The translations under genes and the position numbers were made by a program. From Stictocephala bisonia (lineage: Eukaryota; Arthropoda; Insecta; Hemiptera; Membracidae), in NCBI GenBank assembly GCA_035578905.1, contig JAQJVL010002566.1:1-64000 (forward strand): a DNA stretch of 64,000 nucleotides, given 5' to 3'. Below, piece after piece: positions 19,330-30,312 of the stretch; the stretch's first letter is position 1, and each line of letters starts with the position of its first letter. A model generated the notes under the pieces. That model was not told where the DNA came from and searched no databases. It saw nothing but the letters and a program-made list of their open reading frames with translations.

Positions 19330-22030
19330 AGTTTGACAGTCTGTTGACAAAGTAAAAAAATATTTAATTTCATTTAACCACCATGCATGTTACATCTGGC
19401 TGTTCCAAGAACGGCACTGCTGTAAATTGTTAAACATTCTGCAATTAAGTACAAAAGAAAGGTATATTTAGATGTAAGTAACTTATAACTAGCGTAAATT
19501 ATGTGGCTGTCATATTTCATTATGATTTGAAGGGAGAGACCACAAACACTCATTGTTATAAAAAATAATTGACGAGCAGCTAACAAATTTCAAGATCGAT
19601 CAGTGCCATGTTTGTTTATGCAAGGAAATAACAGCTGTAAAATTTACTGTAGGGGGAATGGGGACGATGTCCAGAGCTGGCGATGGCAGGCCTATTTCTG
19701 ACATTCTCAACCGCGCACACACACAACCCAACCACAAGTAGGTCAAGTGAGCATGCCTGCACGCGACCATCAACTGGGGGGGGGGATCACAATATTGTCA
19801 CCCTATTCGTCATTCCGTATTATAAAATGGCAACGACCCTTCCATAACTACAGATGCAGTACTTACTAACTCAATTTCACTAAAAAAATAATATATTTAA
19901 TTATTATGTGATCACACACCTCATGTTCTTTAGAACCTGTGTGTCTTCTGAAAGTTAACTGACCAATATTTATTAGGAAGGTGTGTAGGATCCAATATTT
20001 TAATTTTGTCCACCAAGTCACTTCCCGTATGTCTGCAACATCGTATATTATCTTATTTCTCACTACAGTTGTACTTTTTTAATTCTCTGTCTCACTTTCA
20101 CGTAAATGACTGCGAAAAGTACACCAGTTTCAATGAAGAAGGAGCAGTGTGAACTTTTCTATGCCCTACAAACCACCCGCATCATTTTAACTTTAGATAA
20201 ATATTCTATTCGTGTTTGTGTAATCTTGGTGAAATTATCGTCAGTCTATCACGATTTATGAAAGTACATACTGTACTTACTAAAACAGCATAAACGTCCA
20301 AGTAAAAAAATTCAGTTTCGAGAATAATACTGATATGCTGTTATGATTTTCGAATGGAATATATATATATTTCATTTCAGTTTTAAAATGCTTATCAATT
20401 TTCTTTCCAAGAAACATTAATATTTTACAAAGGTTTGCCAAAAATGATAAGTTTACTTGAGTAGGTATCACGGCAAAAAGACCCTCCTCCCCTCCTCAAA
20501 CAAAATATTTACTAGACTAATCCGTAACTTATGTGTAAAATGTTGGAATACAAAAATGTCCGTGAATCAATTTAATCGGATGAAAAGAAGCAGATACGAA
20601 AATTACCTTTTCAAAAGAGAGGTTAAGAGATAAATACAACAATAAAAATCATAAATGTGCTAAAACATATAAAATTGTGTCGCCAGTAAGCGAGTAACAG
20701 ACGATCTTAGAGACCTTATAAGTGCTTTTCATCTCGATCTCACAAGGAGGGTCATTGTCCAATAAAGTTTACGAGCTCCCAACGACGCCTAAATGTCGGC
20801 TTGGCCACACCCCTATTCCTGTTCTAAAAATTATTAATTAGATCCCCATGGGCTGAATTAAGGTCTGTTTTGTCAAAAGTAGAATATTTTTAATCCTTTG
20901 TTGTCTGCAAATGTGTACGTAACAAAGCATATGCCAACTCTTGTTATATTCTACTATTGTGGTTAGAGATAGTAAGGATAAGTATAATGAAATGTATAAC
21001 AGTAAATGACAGCTCTTACACTGTTGAACTATTTATATTTATAGTAGGGAGTGGTCGGTCGTTCACCAAAAACGACTAACTTTCGCACGTATATAACTTT
21101 ACTCAATTTGGCCAAAAGGCGCACAGGATTTACGTACTTATAGAAAGTATTAAAGATGAACTAACGGGTTTTAGCATTTTAATTAGCCTCGTATTTGGAC
21201 GGGGAACAGTGGTTGTTAATTTTCGATTTAAAAACTTTGAAGAGGAAAATAGCACTGAAAGGCTCGATTCCATTTTGTTTACATTAATTAAATAAACGCA
21301 GAATGTAGGCTGTTCAAAAACAATAACCTTATTATACATATCAAGTCATTCAGGTCGAGGGCGCGCTAGTGTAAAAAACATAGAGGCGGCATGGTGTTTT
21401 ATTGAGTACATGCTTTAGTCATCGCTTTTTATAGAAGACTCGTCACTCGGTGTAATTTCAGTCGCTCCGCTCGCTCAAAGATATGATGACGTGTTTCCGG
21501 AGTCCCTAGGTGATAAGAGAATGCCACTTTACCAACTGAAGTATGATGCTTAAATTATTGATCCATAAATTTTTTTTCAATTGCATGATTGTATTTTTGC
21601 AAAGTATAAATTTAATAATGGTTGAATTATGCTGTGCTAATTAATACATAGATAATATAGATGTACCGTACTATCTTTGGCTGTACCTAGATAATTTCTG
21701 TATGCCCTACGTGAATCTTACTGTAAGAGGTGAATTGTACTCTGCCACAGCAAGTCACCTCTTCACTCTCACCTTTCCGATCCTAATGCATAGCTGTGCT
21801 GTTCCAGATGGATTAGACACACAACAGAAGGCTCCTTGAAATAACGGTTACACATTTCGTTCCTTCCTCAGCCACCTCCTTTCGTAACGCTTACATCTCC
21901 ACGCTGAATTAAATCATGATGAGTGTAGGTATTTCCTTTTTTCATTTGATCAACAGGATATTCAACTCTAATTGGAATAATGGTGGCGCAGAAAAATGTT
22001 AGCGCTGCTGAACTAAAGAAGTTTTCATAG
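19330..22030. other. intronic, nothing recognised
   Basis: Mixed AT-rich DNA with a 10-bp G run near 19776 and slightly more GC-rich patches around 20700-20850 and 21360-21520. I find no inverted-repeat element, SINE or coherent frame. Confidence 0.4.
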
Positions 22031-22147
22031 CAAATTCAATGGTCTGTGCCAAGATTTTGAGAGGTTCTTGGACAACTCTTTCTCCTAGGCCATCCTCAGG
22101 GGAAGCATCTTATCCCTCGTACTTCAGAAATTTGAACAAATTCAGTG

Positions 22148-22489
22148 TCAGAACAAGCGCACACCCAAATTTAGAACCCCCTCTTTATAGGGTTTTTGGC
22201 CATGTACTGCTTGAAGGATGTCGTGCCTTTGAACAAGACTGCTTTCACCACTGGTAAAGATGGCGAGAAAAATACCAAATATATTAGTTTTCAAGTGATC
22301 TATGAAAGATGTTTTATTTTGAAGAGTTTGTAAGACTGTGAGGCTTCGCTTGGAGGAATCATTTTGTTGTAGTTTAGGTGAAGATATCTGAGAAATTTTA
22401 GAACAAGCTTCATTAGATTTCTTTCTACACCCCTCTGGGAAAGATGGGCTCAATGAGGGAAAACCAGAACCCTCGTGTAAGCAGAACAC
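22148..22489 (-). pseudogene. unidentified coding-like frame, probably a gene fragment
   Basis: On the minus strand, 113 codons run from 22489 (FCLHEGSGFPSLSPSFPEGC ... SLTVLQTLQNKTSFIDHLKT ... FLAIFTSGESSL) with protein-like composition. After a break, a further segment (about 22110-22010; EDGLGERVVQEPLKILAQTI, then EFAMKTSLVQQR) reads in another frame and ends in a stop. The frame shift suggests a processed or captured pseudogene. I do not recognise the parent protein. Confidence 0.3.
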
Positions 22490-22739
22490 CCGAGTGGATA
22501 ATCATGAGCTTGAGTCATTTGCTCTTATTTAATTATTCCTAAATCATAGACACGTGGTTCCTTTAATTTTGTAGATAACATAATTGAAAGCATACAAATT
22601 TAATACCTACTTTACGAAGCCCTCGCGGTGTCTCAGTTTATAGAAGTACATTTCTTGAAAATTGGACCTCTGCTAGGTTTTAGAAGATTGGTTCCAACTT
22701 ATGTGCCAATTTTGTAAGTAGAAGCTGACTATTGGCACT

Positions 22740-22990
22740 TCGCAGATAGTCCGTCGACCATCACACCCCACCGGACTGGAGGCCAGGTGATGTCACCGTC
22801 CTGGAACCGCGGCCAGACGGATGGGAGGAAAGGTCACATTCACCCGCCCGGTTTTTGGAGGTCGTCCAGAAGTTAGCGCCTCCGAAGAAATGTGGGTCAA
22901 CTGTTTGAAACAGATGGACGCGAGCAGAAATACACACTATTGCACATTCAGCACGTGTGCGCCTGCCTAGGGTCGGAGGGAGCTAGTAGA
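22740..22990. promoter_or_regulatory. GC-richer, CpG-containing island
   Basis: A roughly 250-bp stretch with clearly higher GC and CpG than its surroundings (CCGTCGACC, CCGCGGCC, CACCCGCCCGG). It contains TGATGTCACC and AGGTCA-type sites. No frame is evident. It lies inside the long MARVEL intron and could be an internal promoter or enhancer, or an unrecognised repeat. Confidence 0.25.
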
Positions 22991-24061
22991 GAGATAAGAT
23001 GGTCTAGTTTGTATGACTCACAAGCTTATTTTGAGGTTCATTCATTTATTTAATACTTATTTTAAAATTTCACATCATGATTATGATTCAAGATGAGCAA
23101 CAGTTGGACAAACATTCAAATAGTTTACAAATCCCATGCGTTGGACCGAAATAGTTTAGTATTTTAATAACACAAATGTCGTATCTCTTATCTGCATGTT
23201 ATATTGCATTTAATTCATCTAAGATAAAGAAAGTGCCACTTTAAGAAAAAAAACTAATTGTATTAAAGACGTTAATTACGTTAACGATTGTTCTGATTGG
23301 TTCATAAAACACAGTATTAAGTGATCAATTATGTAAATAAAGGGTGATCAATTCAGACGTGAGTCATAGTTCAATGGCGGCTGCCTTTAATATAACTTTT
23401 ATTTTGAATGGACGATTATTTACTTACCAAGTCAATATTTAGCACAAAAGTGACTTGGTGTAGCAATATTGAAGTATAATTTTGTTCTTCTTGCGTTTTA
23501 TACATTTTTACTGCGAGAGGGATTAAGATAAATAATTCGTACGTAATTAGAGAGGGTGGGTCACCTAACGTACAAGGTTACTCATGTAGTAAGGATAACT
23601 GAAGTCACAATGCAAGGTAGTATGTATGTGAATGGAGGGGGGAGGTCGATCTCACTCCGTACAAAAGGCAGTGAAGGAGACGCCATCAACACCCGATGGC
23701 GTTTTAGAGAGTTCTCTACAATAGCATTTTCTCTATAACATGTTATTTAAAGGTAATGTGATAGTCTTTCAAATTTTATTAGTGACTGGTTAAAACAAAT
23801 GATGACTGACTGAGCTCTCAAATAAAACACGGCTAATGTAAATGTACAAAATATACAAATGCTATAAAAGATACTTTTCTGATATTGATGAATAGGTAGT
23901 TTAATAGCTGGCCCCTCTAAACTACCATTGTTTTTTATCACCTCATGAAACTTCAATTTAAAAATAAACACCATGTCAAGTATGTGTACGCCTCCAGAGG
24001 TAACAAAACTTCTCCAAAAATACAATTAGACTATGTAATATACAAAAAATATATATATATA
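22991..24061. other. intronic, nothing recognised
   Basis: AT-rich. The ORFs at 23556 (+) and 23747 (-) show no recognisable motif. Confidence 0.4.
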
Positions 24062-25800
24062 CTAGGGGTACCCCATGCACGCTTCGCGTGCCAACCCCGT
24101 CACTCACTAAGCTCGTGAAGGAAGTGACGGGGTTGCAAGGTAGGTAAGGTTAGGAGAAGCTCGTGAAGCAAAAGTTTCGGCCTCGCCTGGAGACTGCCTT
24201 TTGCCACTTTGTTGAACTCGGCCTACGACCTCGCCAGGGTGCTTTGTTAAAGACCCCTATCAATGAATACAAACTCTATAAGAAGCCCAGGTCTAATGGT
24301 GAAAAGTCTGTCAAAAAGTTTAAATTTCGCGCGCTAGTACACCGTAGTTGAGCGGCAGGCCGCAAGGCAGCGCTGGCAGTGCCTTTTCTGTGCAGCTCGA
24401 GTGCGAGAGAGCGCGAACGAGAAGAGAGGAGTGCGGAGTGTGCTGCGTTGCCAAATTGAACAGTGCATGCGATTCGCCCTGTTGCCGTCCTTCCCCGAGC
24501 CCTGGCCAGAGAAGGAGTGCACGTTTGGAACCAACTCATACATACTGACGACTAACCACTTTTTACAAATACAATAATATTATACCTACCAGAAAATACG
24601 TTTAATAAAAACAAATATGAAATGTCATACTGACGACTAAACACTTTTTACAAATACAATAATATTATACCTACCTATTCTTGATTGTCTGTGAGGCACT
24701 GCCAGCGCTGCCTTGCGGCCTGCCGCTCAGCTACGGTGTACTAGCGCGCGAAATTCAAACTTTTTGACAGACTTTTCACCATTAGACCTGGGCTTCTTAT
24801 AGAGTTTGTATTCATTGCCCCTATATGGAACTTGGCCTACGGCCTCGCGGAGGAAAGTTCGGCCTACGGCCTCACCAAAGCACTCTGCTACAGTCCCATT
24901 TTTGGGTCTCGGCAGGTCGCCTCGTGAGGGGGAATTGGCCTTCGGATTCTTAACCAATTTTACCATGAGTTTTGGTTTTTAGGAGAAGTGGAGCCCATAA
25001 ACATAGTCTTTTCTAAAATATGATGGTTATATTAGTAAATAATTGAAAAATATCTTAAATTTGATACCCCACTCAGGTATGTTAGTTTAACATTACTCAA
25101 TTTTTAGTTTTGGAGCATGTTTTGTTATTTGGGGGCAGAGCCCTTAAACATTGTCTCTTTCAGAATACAATGATAAAATGTGATTTAGGAGATAAATAAT
25201 ACCTATAGTTTGATACCCCACCAGGGCGGTTTATATTAATAGTACCCTTTTTTAGGATTTTTTGCACATGCCCCTTATTAATTGCCCTTTTTGAAATCTG
25301 ATGGTATATTTCGTTTCAAGAGAAAAATATCTTTAACTTGATACCCCACTTGAGTAGATATCATCAGTATTAAACAATTTTAATTTTTCTTTTTTTTTAT
25401 TTCAGTTTTTGGGCTCCCGATACTGCAAATTTTTAGTTTTTAGGCTGAAATTCATATATAAGGTGCGCAGTTGTTACGCGTGTAGAACTGTGAAGGTTTG
25501 AAACTTTTATTCGAGATTTTCCTCAAGTTAGGTCAGAAATACTTCTTTTTTGTGATTTTCCCATAAGAAATACATTGGCGCAGTTTTGAGAGTAAAAAAT
25601 GCTGCCATTTCGGAACTGCGAACAATTTTTCAAAATCCCTTCTTATTGCACGCCTACAATATAGGACCAACAATGCTAAAAAATTTCAGCCTCGTAGGTT
25701 TAGTGGTTTTTAGAAACAGTGATCAGCGATTCAGTGGTATTTGGCTTTTACGCCCAGATATTGTGAATGTATATCAGACCTGATAAATGTAAATATTTAA
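24062..25800 (-). mobile_element. non-autonomous Helitron (3' end at 24062), 5' end unclear
   Basis: On the minus strand the element ends with a perfect hairpin (GCACGC-GAA-GCGTGC, 24077-24091), then GGGGTACCCC and CTAG followed by T. The subterminal hairpin plus CTRR|T is the diagnostic Helitron 3' end. The right boundary is approximate: I infer about 25800 because the sequence up to there has the composition of Helitron interiors and the next feature is a truncated transposase. Inside are a foldback (24262-24816), short GGCCTACGGCCTCG-like direct repeats, and three degenerate ~130-bp repeats with TTGATACCCCAC (about 25000-25400). No Rep/helicase is encoded. Confidence 0.65.
24262..24816. 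repeat. 122-bp inverted repeat (foldback) with internal direct repeats
   Basis: The arm 24262-24383 (AATGAATACAAACTCTATAA ... GCGCTGGCAGTGCC) is repeated inverted, almost perfectly, at 24695-24816. The 311-bp loop includes a 50-bp direct repeat (CATACTGACGACTAA..., 24541-24590 and 24626-24675). Arm identity above 95 percent by eye means it is young or recently homogenised. ORFs on both strands here are by-products. Confidence 0.9.
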
Positions 25801-25835
25801 CAGTTCAAGCCAATATTATCTTTATATATTATATA

Positions 25836-26489
25836 TTATATATTAAATATTATCGTTCTTCCACGCTCCGCAGAAGTTGCAGCACCGATTTGTTTTACCC
25901 CTTTTGGCCCATACACCTTTGGGCATCTTTTCTGGACAGTAGAAACCCCAGTCTCGTCTTGGTTGTAAATTCTGTGGGCTGGAAATTTATGCGTCTTCAT
26001 CAATGTTTCCAAATTTGTATAAAATAACTGGACCTCTTCTTTGTTGAACCCAGCAATCCTATTAAGGCTAGTGGCCTGAGGTTGGCGAAGACTTATATTC
26101 GAATGTCTTTTCAAAAAACCATAAAGCCAGTCCTTACCAGCTAGTCCTATTTCACGATTGAAAGAATGAGGAATGTTATGTTCCTCGGCATATTTAAACG
26201 CCAGCCGACGCAACTGCTTTTGGGTTATACCATAAAATAATTTGCACAACTTTAAAATATATTCTGCTAGATCTTGCTCAATCTCTGGTGAAAATACTGC
26301 CTTTCGGCCAATGCGTGGAAATTTCGGCTGATTTGATAGCATCTGTTTCCTTAAAGTAGACTCTAGAATACCAAATGACCTCCCCACCTCCCTGATCTTC
26401 CTTCCATTTTTAATTGCCTTAAGAGCTTCCGATAGTGTTTCTTTACTATAAGATGCTTTTTCGGTTTTCCTTGTGTATGTCTTTGGCAT
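25836..26489 (-). pseudogene. Tigger/pogo-like transposase, N-terminal part only
   Basis: ATG at 26489. Residues 10-55 form a psq-type helix-turn-helix (ALKAIKNGRKIREVGRSFGI). Residues about 65-135 form the CENP-B-like second DNA-binding domain (ITQKQLRRLAFKYAEEHNIP ... KDWLYGFLKRH). The DDE domain begins with HRIYNQDETG, whose Asp178 is the first catalytic residue. Homology stops near AERGRTII (about 25850) and runs into TATATTATA repeats, so roughly the C-terminal half, with the remaining catalytic acids, is absent. Upstream (26553-26595 and 26905-26950), repeated GCGCACCATTA-type sequence may be the element's 5' end. The truncation point abuts the Helitron region. Confidence 0.8.
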
Positions 26490-27570
26490 CTGTAAACAAG
26501 AATGTAAAAAGGGGAATTAATTTTAGCTCTTACCATATAACTACTTGGGGGGGGGAATCGTGCGCACCACCGCGCACCATTACCCGATCTTGAATTGAAA
26601 AGTATTTTAGTTCCTTACTACCTTATGAAGGGCTTAAATCATGAATGAATAGCATCAAACGATAAAGCAAAGACTACCATTAATTGTAATACCAAGTGAG
26701 TATTATTTAAACTAAAGATCTGCCCTTACCTTGCTATTTCCTTAGGAACAAAAATAACATTACACACACTACTTTTGACGTTTGGTCTCACATAACCTCA
26801 AAAGTTGCGGTGGCGAAAACTACGAGGTTTGCGTATTAGTTGTCGAGTCTTCCGCTTGGCTGCAGCACCTACTGGAGTCTTCCAACTTGTTTCATTCATT
26901 AAAAACCACAATGCGCACCATTAGCCGCCGCGCACGATTACCCTACTCTCCCCTAGGTTAAGATAACCTTCGACCTTCATTGCAAAAATCGAATAAAGAC
27001 TCCTATGAAAAACTGTATGCGAATGAAAAAGTCCCTCTAACAGTACAAATGCCGTAAAAAAACTCAATTTTTTATATAGGATAGAAATCTTTGTAACCTA
27101 TTATTAAAATTGGTGGAACTGAAATGCCCGAATTATAAATGTGGCGTTAGTTTGCCTTAACTATAATACCTGTCATTTAACCCTTCGTTTTGGATAACGT
27201 TTGGAAATACATAAAGACGGTAAAGTATTTTCTTAGTAATTCTGAGTAGTTTTGTACCGATGTTTTGCCGTTAGACGTAGGAAAACAAGAATTTTCGAAT
27301 AATTAATAGTTCAATATTTACCAATATTATATTTTGTTTTTAATTGTAAAGAAATGGGATCTGTAAACATTTTCCATAAACAGTAAATAGGTAAGGAGAT
27401 ACGGGGGTGTGTATTACACAAACAAGGCGAAAATAATCTATATGCAATGTTTCATTTTTACTCACGCCTTAAGTACTACGCAATTTTCTTAAATGTTATT
27501 ATTATTTTGTTATAAGGAGAAGCCGATATCTTCTTACAGGGTACAGTAGCCTACAAGGTAAATATTACTG
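26490..27570. other. intronic; possible Tigger 5' terminal repeats, otherwise nothing
   Basis: GGGGGGGAATCGTGCGCACC... at about 26547 and the inverted TGCGCACCATTAGCCGCCGC at about 26912 share GTGCGC and ACCATTA modules. They may be the subterminal region of the transposon whose transposase is at 25836-26489. The remaining AT-rich sequence shows nothing. Confidence 0.35.
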
Positions 27571-27577
27571 AACTAAC

Positions 27578-27635
27578 AATCAAGGCCAGGATAAGCCCTG
27601 ACGCCTTAGACCACTCGGCCACGGGCTCTACAATC
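27578..27635 (-). repeat. tRNA-like fragment (A box only)
   Basis: The minus strand reads GAGCCCGTGGCCGAGTGGTC, then TAAGGCGTCAGGG, which resembles the 5' half of a class II (Leu/Ser-like) tRNA including the A box TGGCCGAGTGG. No B box or acceptor-stem partner follows. Probably a SINE head or tRNA pseudogene fragment. Confidence 0.5.
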
Positions 27636-27699
27636 ACGATGATGACTTGGAGAGGCGTAAAGAGGATACAACTAAAGACTGATTGAAGAATTTACTTAC

Positions 27700-27813
27700 C
27701 ACCCCGCAGATCTTGAGGAGGCCGGGCACGGTCTTGCAGTAGCCCGTGTTGAGGATGATGGCCGACGTCGTGGTGGACGAGTTGATGCGAGTCACTGTCA
27801 CTACGTGAGACAT
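27700..27813 (-). CDS. MARVEL protein N-terminal exon, copy 6 (innermost)
   Basis: 38 codons: MSHVVTVTRINSSTTTSAII ... GYCKTVPGLLKICGV, donor GTG|GTAAGT, phase 0 into the 17063-17254 exon. It is the copy nearest the rest of the gene. The spacer before its ATG ends CCATATG, so there is no AG acceptor. Near the end GEV is replaced by CGV. It could be used only if transcription started just upstream, or it may be a relic. Confidence 0.6.
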
Positions 27814-27841
27814 ATGGTAAAGGATATAGAAGTGTACTTAC

Positions 27842-27943
27842 CACCTCGCCGATCTTGAGGAGGCCGGGCACCGTCTTGCAGTAGCCCGTGTTGAGGATGA
27901 TGGCCGACGTCGTGGTGCGAGTCACTGTCACTACGTGAAACAT
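27842..27943 (-). CDS. MARVEL protein N-terminal exon, copy 5
   Basis: 34 codons (MFHVVTVTRTTTSAIILNTG ... LLKIGEV). Twelve bases are missing from the Thr/Ser stretch, in frame. ATG is present, the donor GTAAGT is present, and the spacer ends CACTAG directly before ATG, so a weak acceptor exists. Spacer length is 28 bp, too short for an intron from copy 4. Confidence 0.6.
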
Positions 27944-27971
27944 CTAGTGAAGGATATAGAAGTGTACTTAT

Positions 27972-28085
27972 CACCTCGCCGATCTTGAGGAGTCCGGGCA
28001 CGGTCTTCCAGTAGCCTGTGTTGAGGATGATGGCCGACGTCGTGGTGGACGTGGTGGTCCGAGTCACTGTCACTACGTGAAACTT
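27972..28085 (-). pseudogene. MARVEL protein N-terminal exon, copy 4 (dead)
   Basis: Aligned with its neighbours over 114 bp, but the start codon is AAG instead of ATG and the donor is GTG|ATAAGT instead of GTG|GTAAGT, so it lacks both a start and a GT donor. The spacer ends in CACTAG. The residues otherwise match (TVTRTTTSTTTSAII ... GYWKTVPGLLKIGEV). Confidence 0.8.
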
Positions 28086-28113
28086 CTAGTGAAGGATATA
28101 GAAGTGTACTTAC

Positions 28114-28227
28114 CACCTCGCCGATAATGAGGAGGCCGAGCACGGTCTTCCAGTAGCCTGTGTTGAGGATGATGGCCGACGTCGTGGTGGAGTAGTTGAT
28201 GCGAGTCACTGTCACTATGTGAGACAT
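28114..28227 (-). CDS. MARVEL protein N-terminal exon, copy 3
   Basis: 38 codons: MSHIVTVTRINYSTTTSAII ... GYWKTVLGLLIIGEV. ATG and donor GTAAGT are intact, with no AG before the ATG. It differs from copy 2 at one residue (Ile for Asn near the end). Confidence 0.6.
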
Positions 28228-28255
28228 ATGGTAAAGGATATAGAAGTGTACTTAC

Positions 28256-28369
28256 CACCTCGCCGATATTGAGGAGGCCGAGCACGGTCTTCCAGTAGCC
28301 TGTGTTGAGGATGATGGCCGACGTTGTGGTGGAGTAGTTGATGCGAGTCACTGTCACTATGTGAGACAT
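28256..28369 (-). CDS. MARVEL protein N-terminal exon, copy 2
   Basis: 38 codons: MSHIVTVTRINYSTTTSAII ... GYWKTVLGLLNIGEV. ATG and donor are intact, with no AG acceptor in the 28-bp spacer (ends CCATATG). It differs from copy 1 at residue 4 (I/T), residues 10-12 (INY/TTT), 26 (W/C), 30 (L/P) and 34 (N/K). Confidence 0.6.
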
Positions 28370-28397
28370 ATGGTAAAGGATATAGAAGTGTACTTAC

Positions 28398-28511
28398 CAC
28401 CTCGCCGATCTTGAGGAGGCCGGGCACGGTCTTGCAGTAGCCCGTGTTGAGGATGATGGCCGACGTCGTGGTGGACGTGGTGGTGCGAGTCACTGTCACA
28501 GTGTGAGACAT
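28398..28511 (-). CDS. MARVEL protein N-terminal exon, copy 1 (outermost, best splice sites)
   Basis: 38 codons: MSHTVTVTRTTTSTTTSAII ... GYCKTVPGLLKIGEV. This is the only copy with a full acceptor (TTTTTTCCTCCCTAG immediately before ATG), and it has a good donor, GTG|GTAAGT. Phase 0 joins GEV to IVGLALFIF in the 17063-17254 exon, completing helix 1. I therefore take copy 1 as the constitutive exon. A Thr/Ser-rich cytoplasmic N terminus before the first helix is as expected for MARVEL proteins. Confidence 0.8.
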
Positions 28512-30312
28512 CTAGGGAGGAAAAAATAAAATTTAAAAATACTATATGAACACTGGAATAATTTGAAAGATTGTCTCCATTAATTGCACTCAATATTTTA
28601 GTTACGTCCTCATTTAAAATACGAGAAGTGTTTCTTTTTTTGTGAATAAGGTGGCCGGTATTCTGAAATTAACCATGAAAACGTATTTAAACAATTGTTT
28701 TATAAAAATCATAGTGCCTCTAGTTTCAAATATTGTGTATCTTCACTCCATATTTGTATTGAAAGGAAAAATTTACAAGTAACGAATTTCAAGTGATTTA
28801 AGTGAAGACGATAAATATGCATGATTTCATGGAATTATTTCTTTCATATCTATTCTTTTATACGTATTCATACAAATTAGGTTGAACATTCATTAACCTC
28901 TTTACATTTATCTTGCAGTCAAGTCGTAGCCTTCGATGTAAACTACTCTAACATGGTCGTAGCTAACTACTGTACTTCATGTAGGCCTATCTATGTAAAC
29001 CCCATTCACCAATGTTTAATCGCGCTGTAATGAGATAAAACCACAACTACTGATAAGAAGACCGCGATAACTTGCAACCGATATGAGTCACTTTGTATAT
29101 AAACCTGCCTACTACCGTAGACAGTACAGCTGTTTTACAGTCGGGGAAATTTACAAGTGTATGTATCACAGCTGAAAATAGAATTCACGACAGACCGTTC
29201 GTTGGAAGAATGAGTGATACATTATGTTCCTGCAGCCCCAGTCGGTCCTTTCGTAATGCAATAAAATATAGCAGGCCTTGAGAGGGTCTAAGTACGTTAT
29301 CAAAACAATGATTAAGTGTTCAAGAACTTATTTGTGAATCATATTCATTTACTAACTTTAAAGTTATATCACTTAAATTCTTACGTACGCCACTCATAAT
29401 CACCCATATCTTGACGATCGGCGTCTTATGAATGAATAATACGTGAAAGTAGTTTTTGGAGGACTAATTTTGAATAATCTCAATCATCATTCAATGCAGA
29501 AAATCCTACTTCCTGTCATAAAAATGTCTGATCGTGAATATTTTCAACTAAAACGTACAAATAATTCAACTAGACGGAAAAAAGATTTAAAAAAATGAAC
29601 AATACCAATGAATTACACGTAATACTCATCTATAGATGTGTATTCATTGGATTGACATAAAGGGATATAAGGTTATCAGGCGACGAAGAACACAACAGCT
29701 CGATATATTTAGAAGAAAATTGACTAATCAATACGGTTGAAATATTGTAAGTGATATATTTAATAATAATACATTGTATTATTTGCAAGTTTGAAATTTA
29801 GAATTACGTCGAGAAAAACAATGTGGATTCGAACCTGTCAATATTTTATTTTGTTGTTGGTTTTGACATATTTGACACAGACTCATAAATAACTGGCAGT
29901 GGACTTTGAAGGAACCATATAACTGAATATCGTAATAGAATGTAAATGTTTTGGAATTTAAACGTCTTTCCACAATCGTGTATAACATTTACGGAAGTAA
30001 AATGTTAATGTAAATAATTCACAAGTTGTTAATAATTAAGGTGACCATGTTTATTTTCATTGGTACCTTTTCAAGTTAGTAAACATACAATTTCAGAATA
30101 CAAAATACTTTTCTTAGAAAGAAGAATAAATTGTTCAAAATTGTAGTAGTCCTAAATCATGTAGCTTGGAAAGGCGTGGCCCTCTTCCACATTAAAAAAA
30201 AATCCTTATACTAAAAGTACTGTTTTCCCACAACATAGACGACATTCAGAAAGCCCTTAGGTTAATATAGAAGATTTGAACCCAACATTTGTTACCAATG
30301 TATCCTACTCAC
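28512..30312 (-). other. probable first intron of the MARVEL gene
   Basis: Between the acceptor of copy 1 and the candidate first exon. AT-rich. It contains a SINE tail fragment at 29390-29440 and a 22-bp near-palindrome around 29625-29646; nothing else is recognised. Confidence 0.5.
29390..29440 (+). repeat. SINE tail fragment
   Basis: Only the family tail (CACCCATATCTTGACGATCG, then GCGTCTTATGAATGAATAA) is present, a 5'-truncated copy. Confidence 0.65.

Larger units (their letters stand above)
17255..27699 (-). other. 10.4-kb MARVEL gene intron
   Basis: Lies between the N-terminal exon array and the TM1/TM2 exon. It holds a SINE, two MITEs, a GC-richer island, an unidentified open frame, a Helitron with a foldback, and a truncated Tigger transposase, listed separately. 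In the remaining stretches (about 19330-22030 and 22991-24060) I recognise nothing. Confidence 0.7.

Noticed and set aside
24276..24548. ORFs on both strands of 66-87 codons
   Set aside because: They overlap inside the GC-rich foldback of the Helitron and share no protein motif.
27692..28593. ORFs of 78-98 codons that run across exon copies
   Set aside because: They read past the donor sites and out of frame into the next copy; only the 34-38 codon exon part is meaningful.
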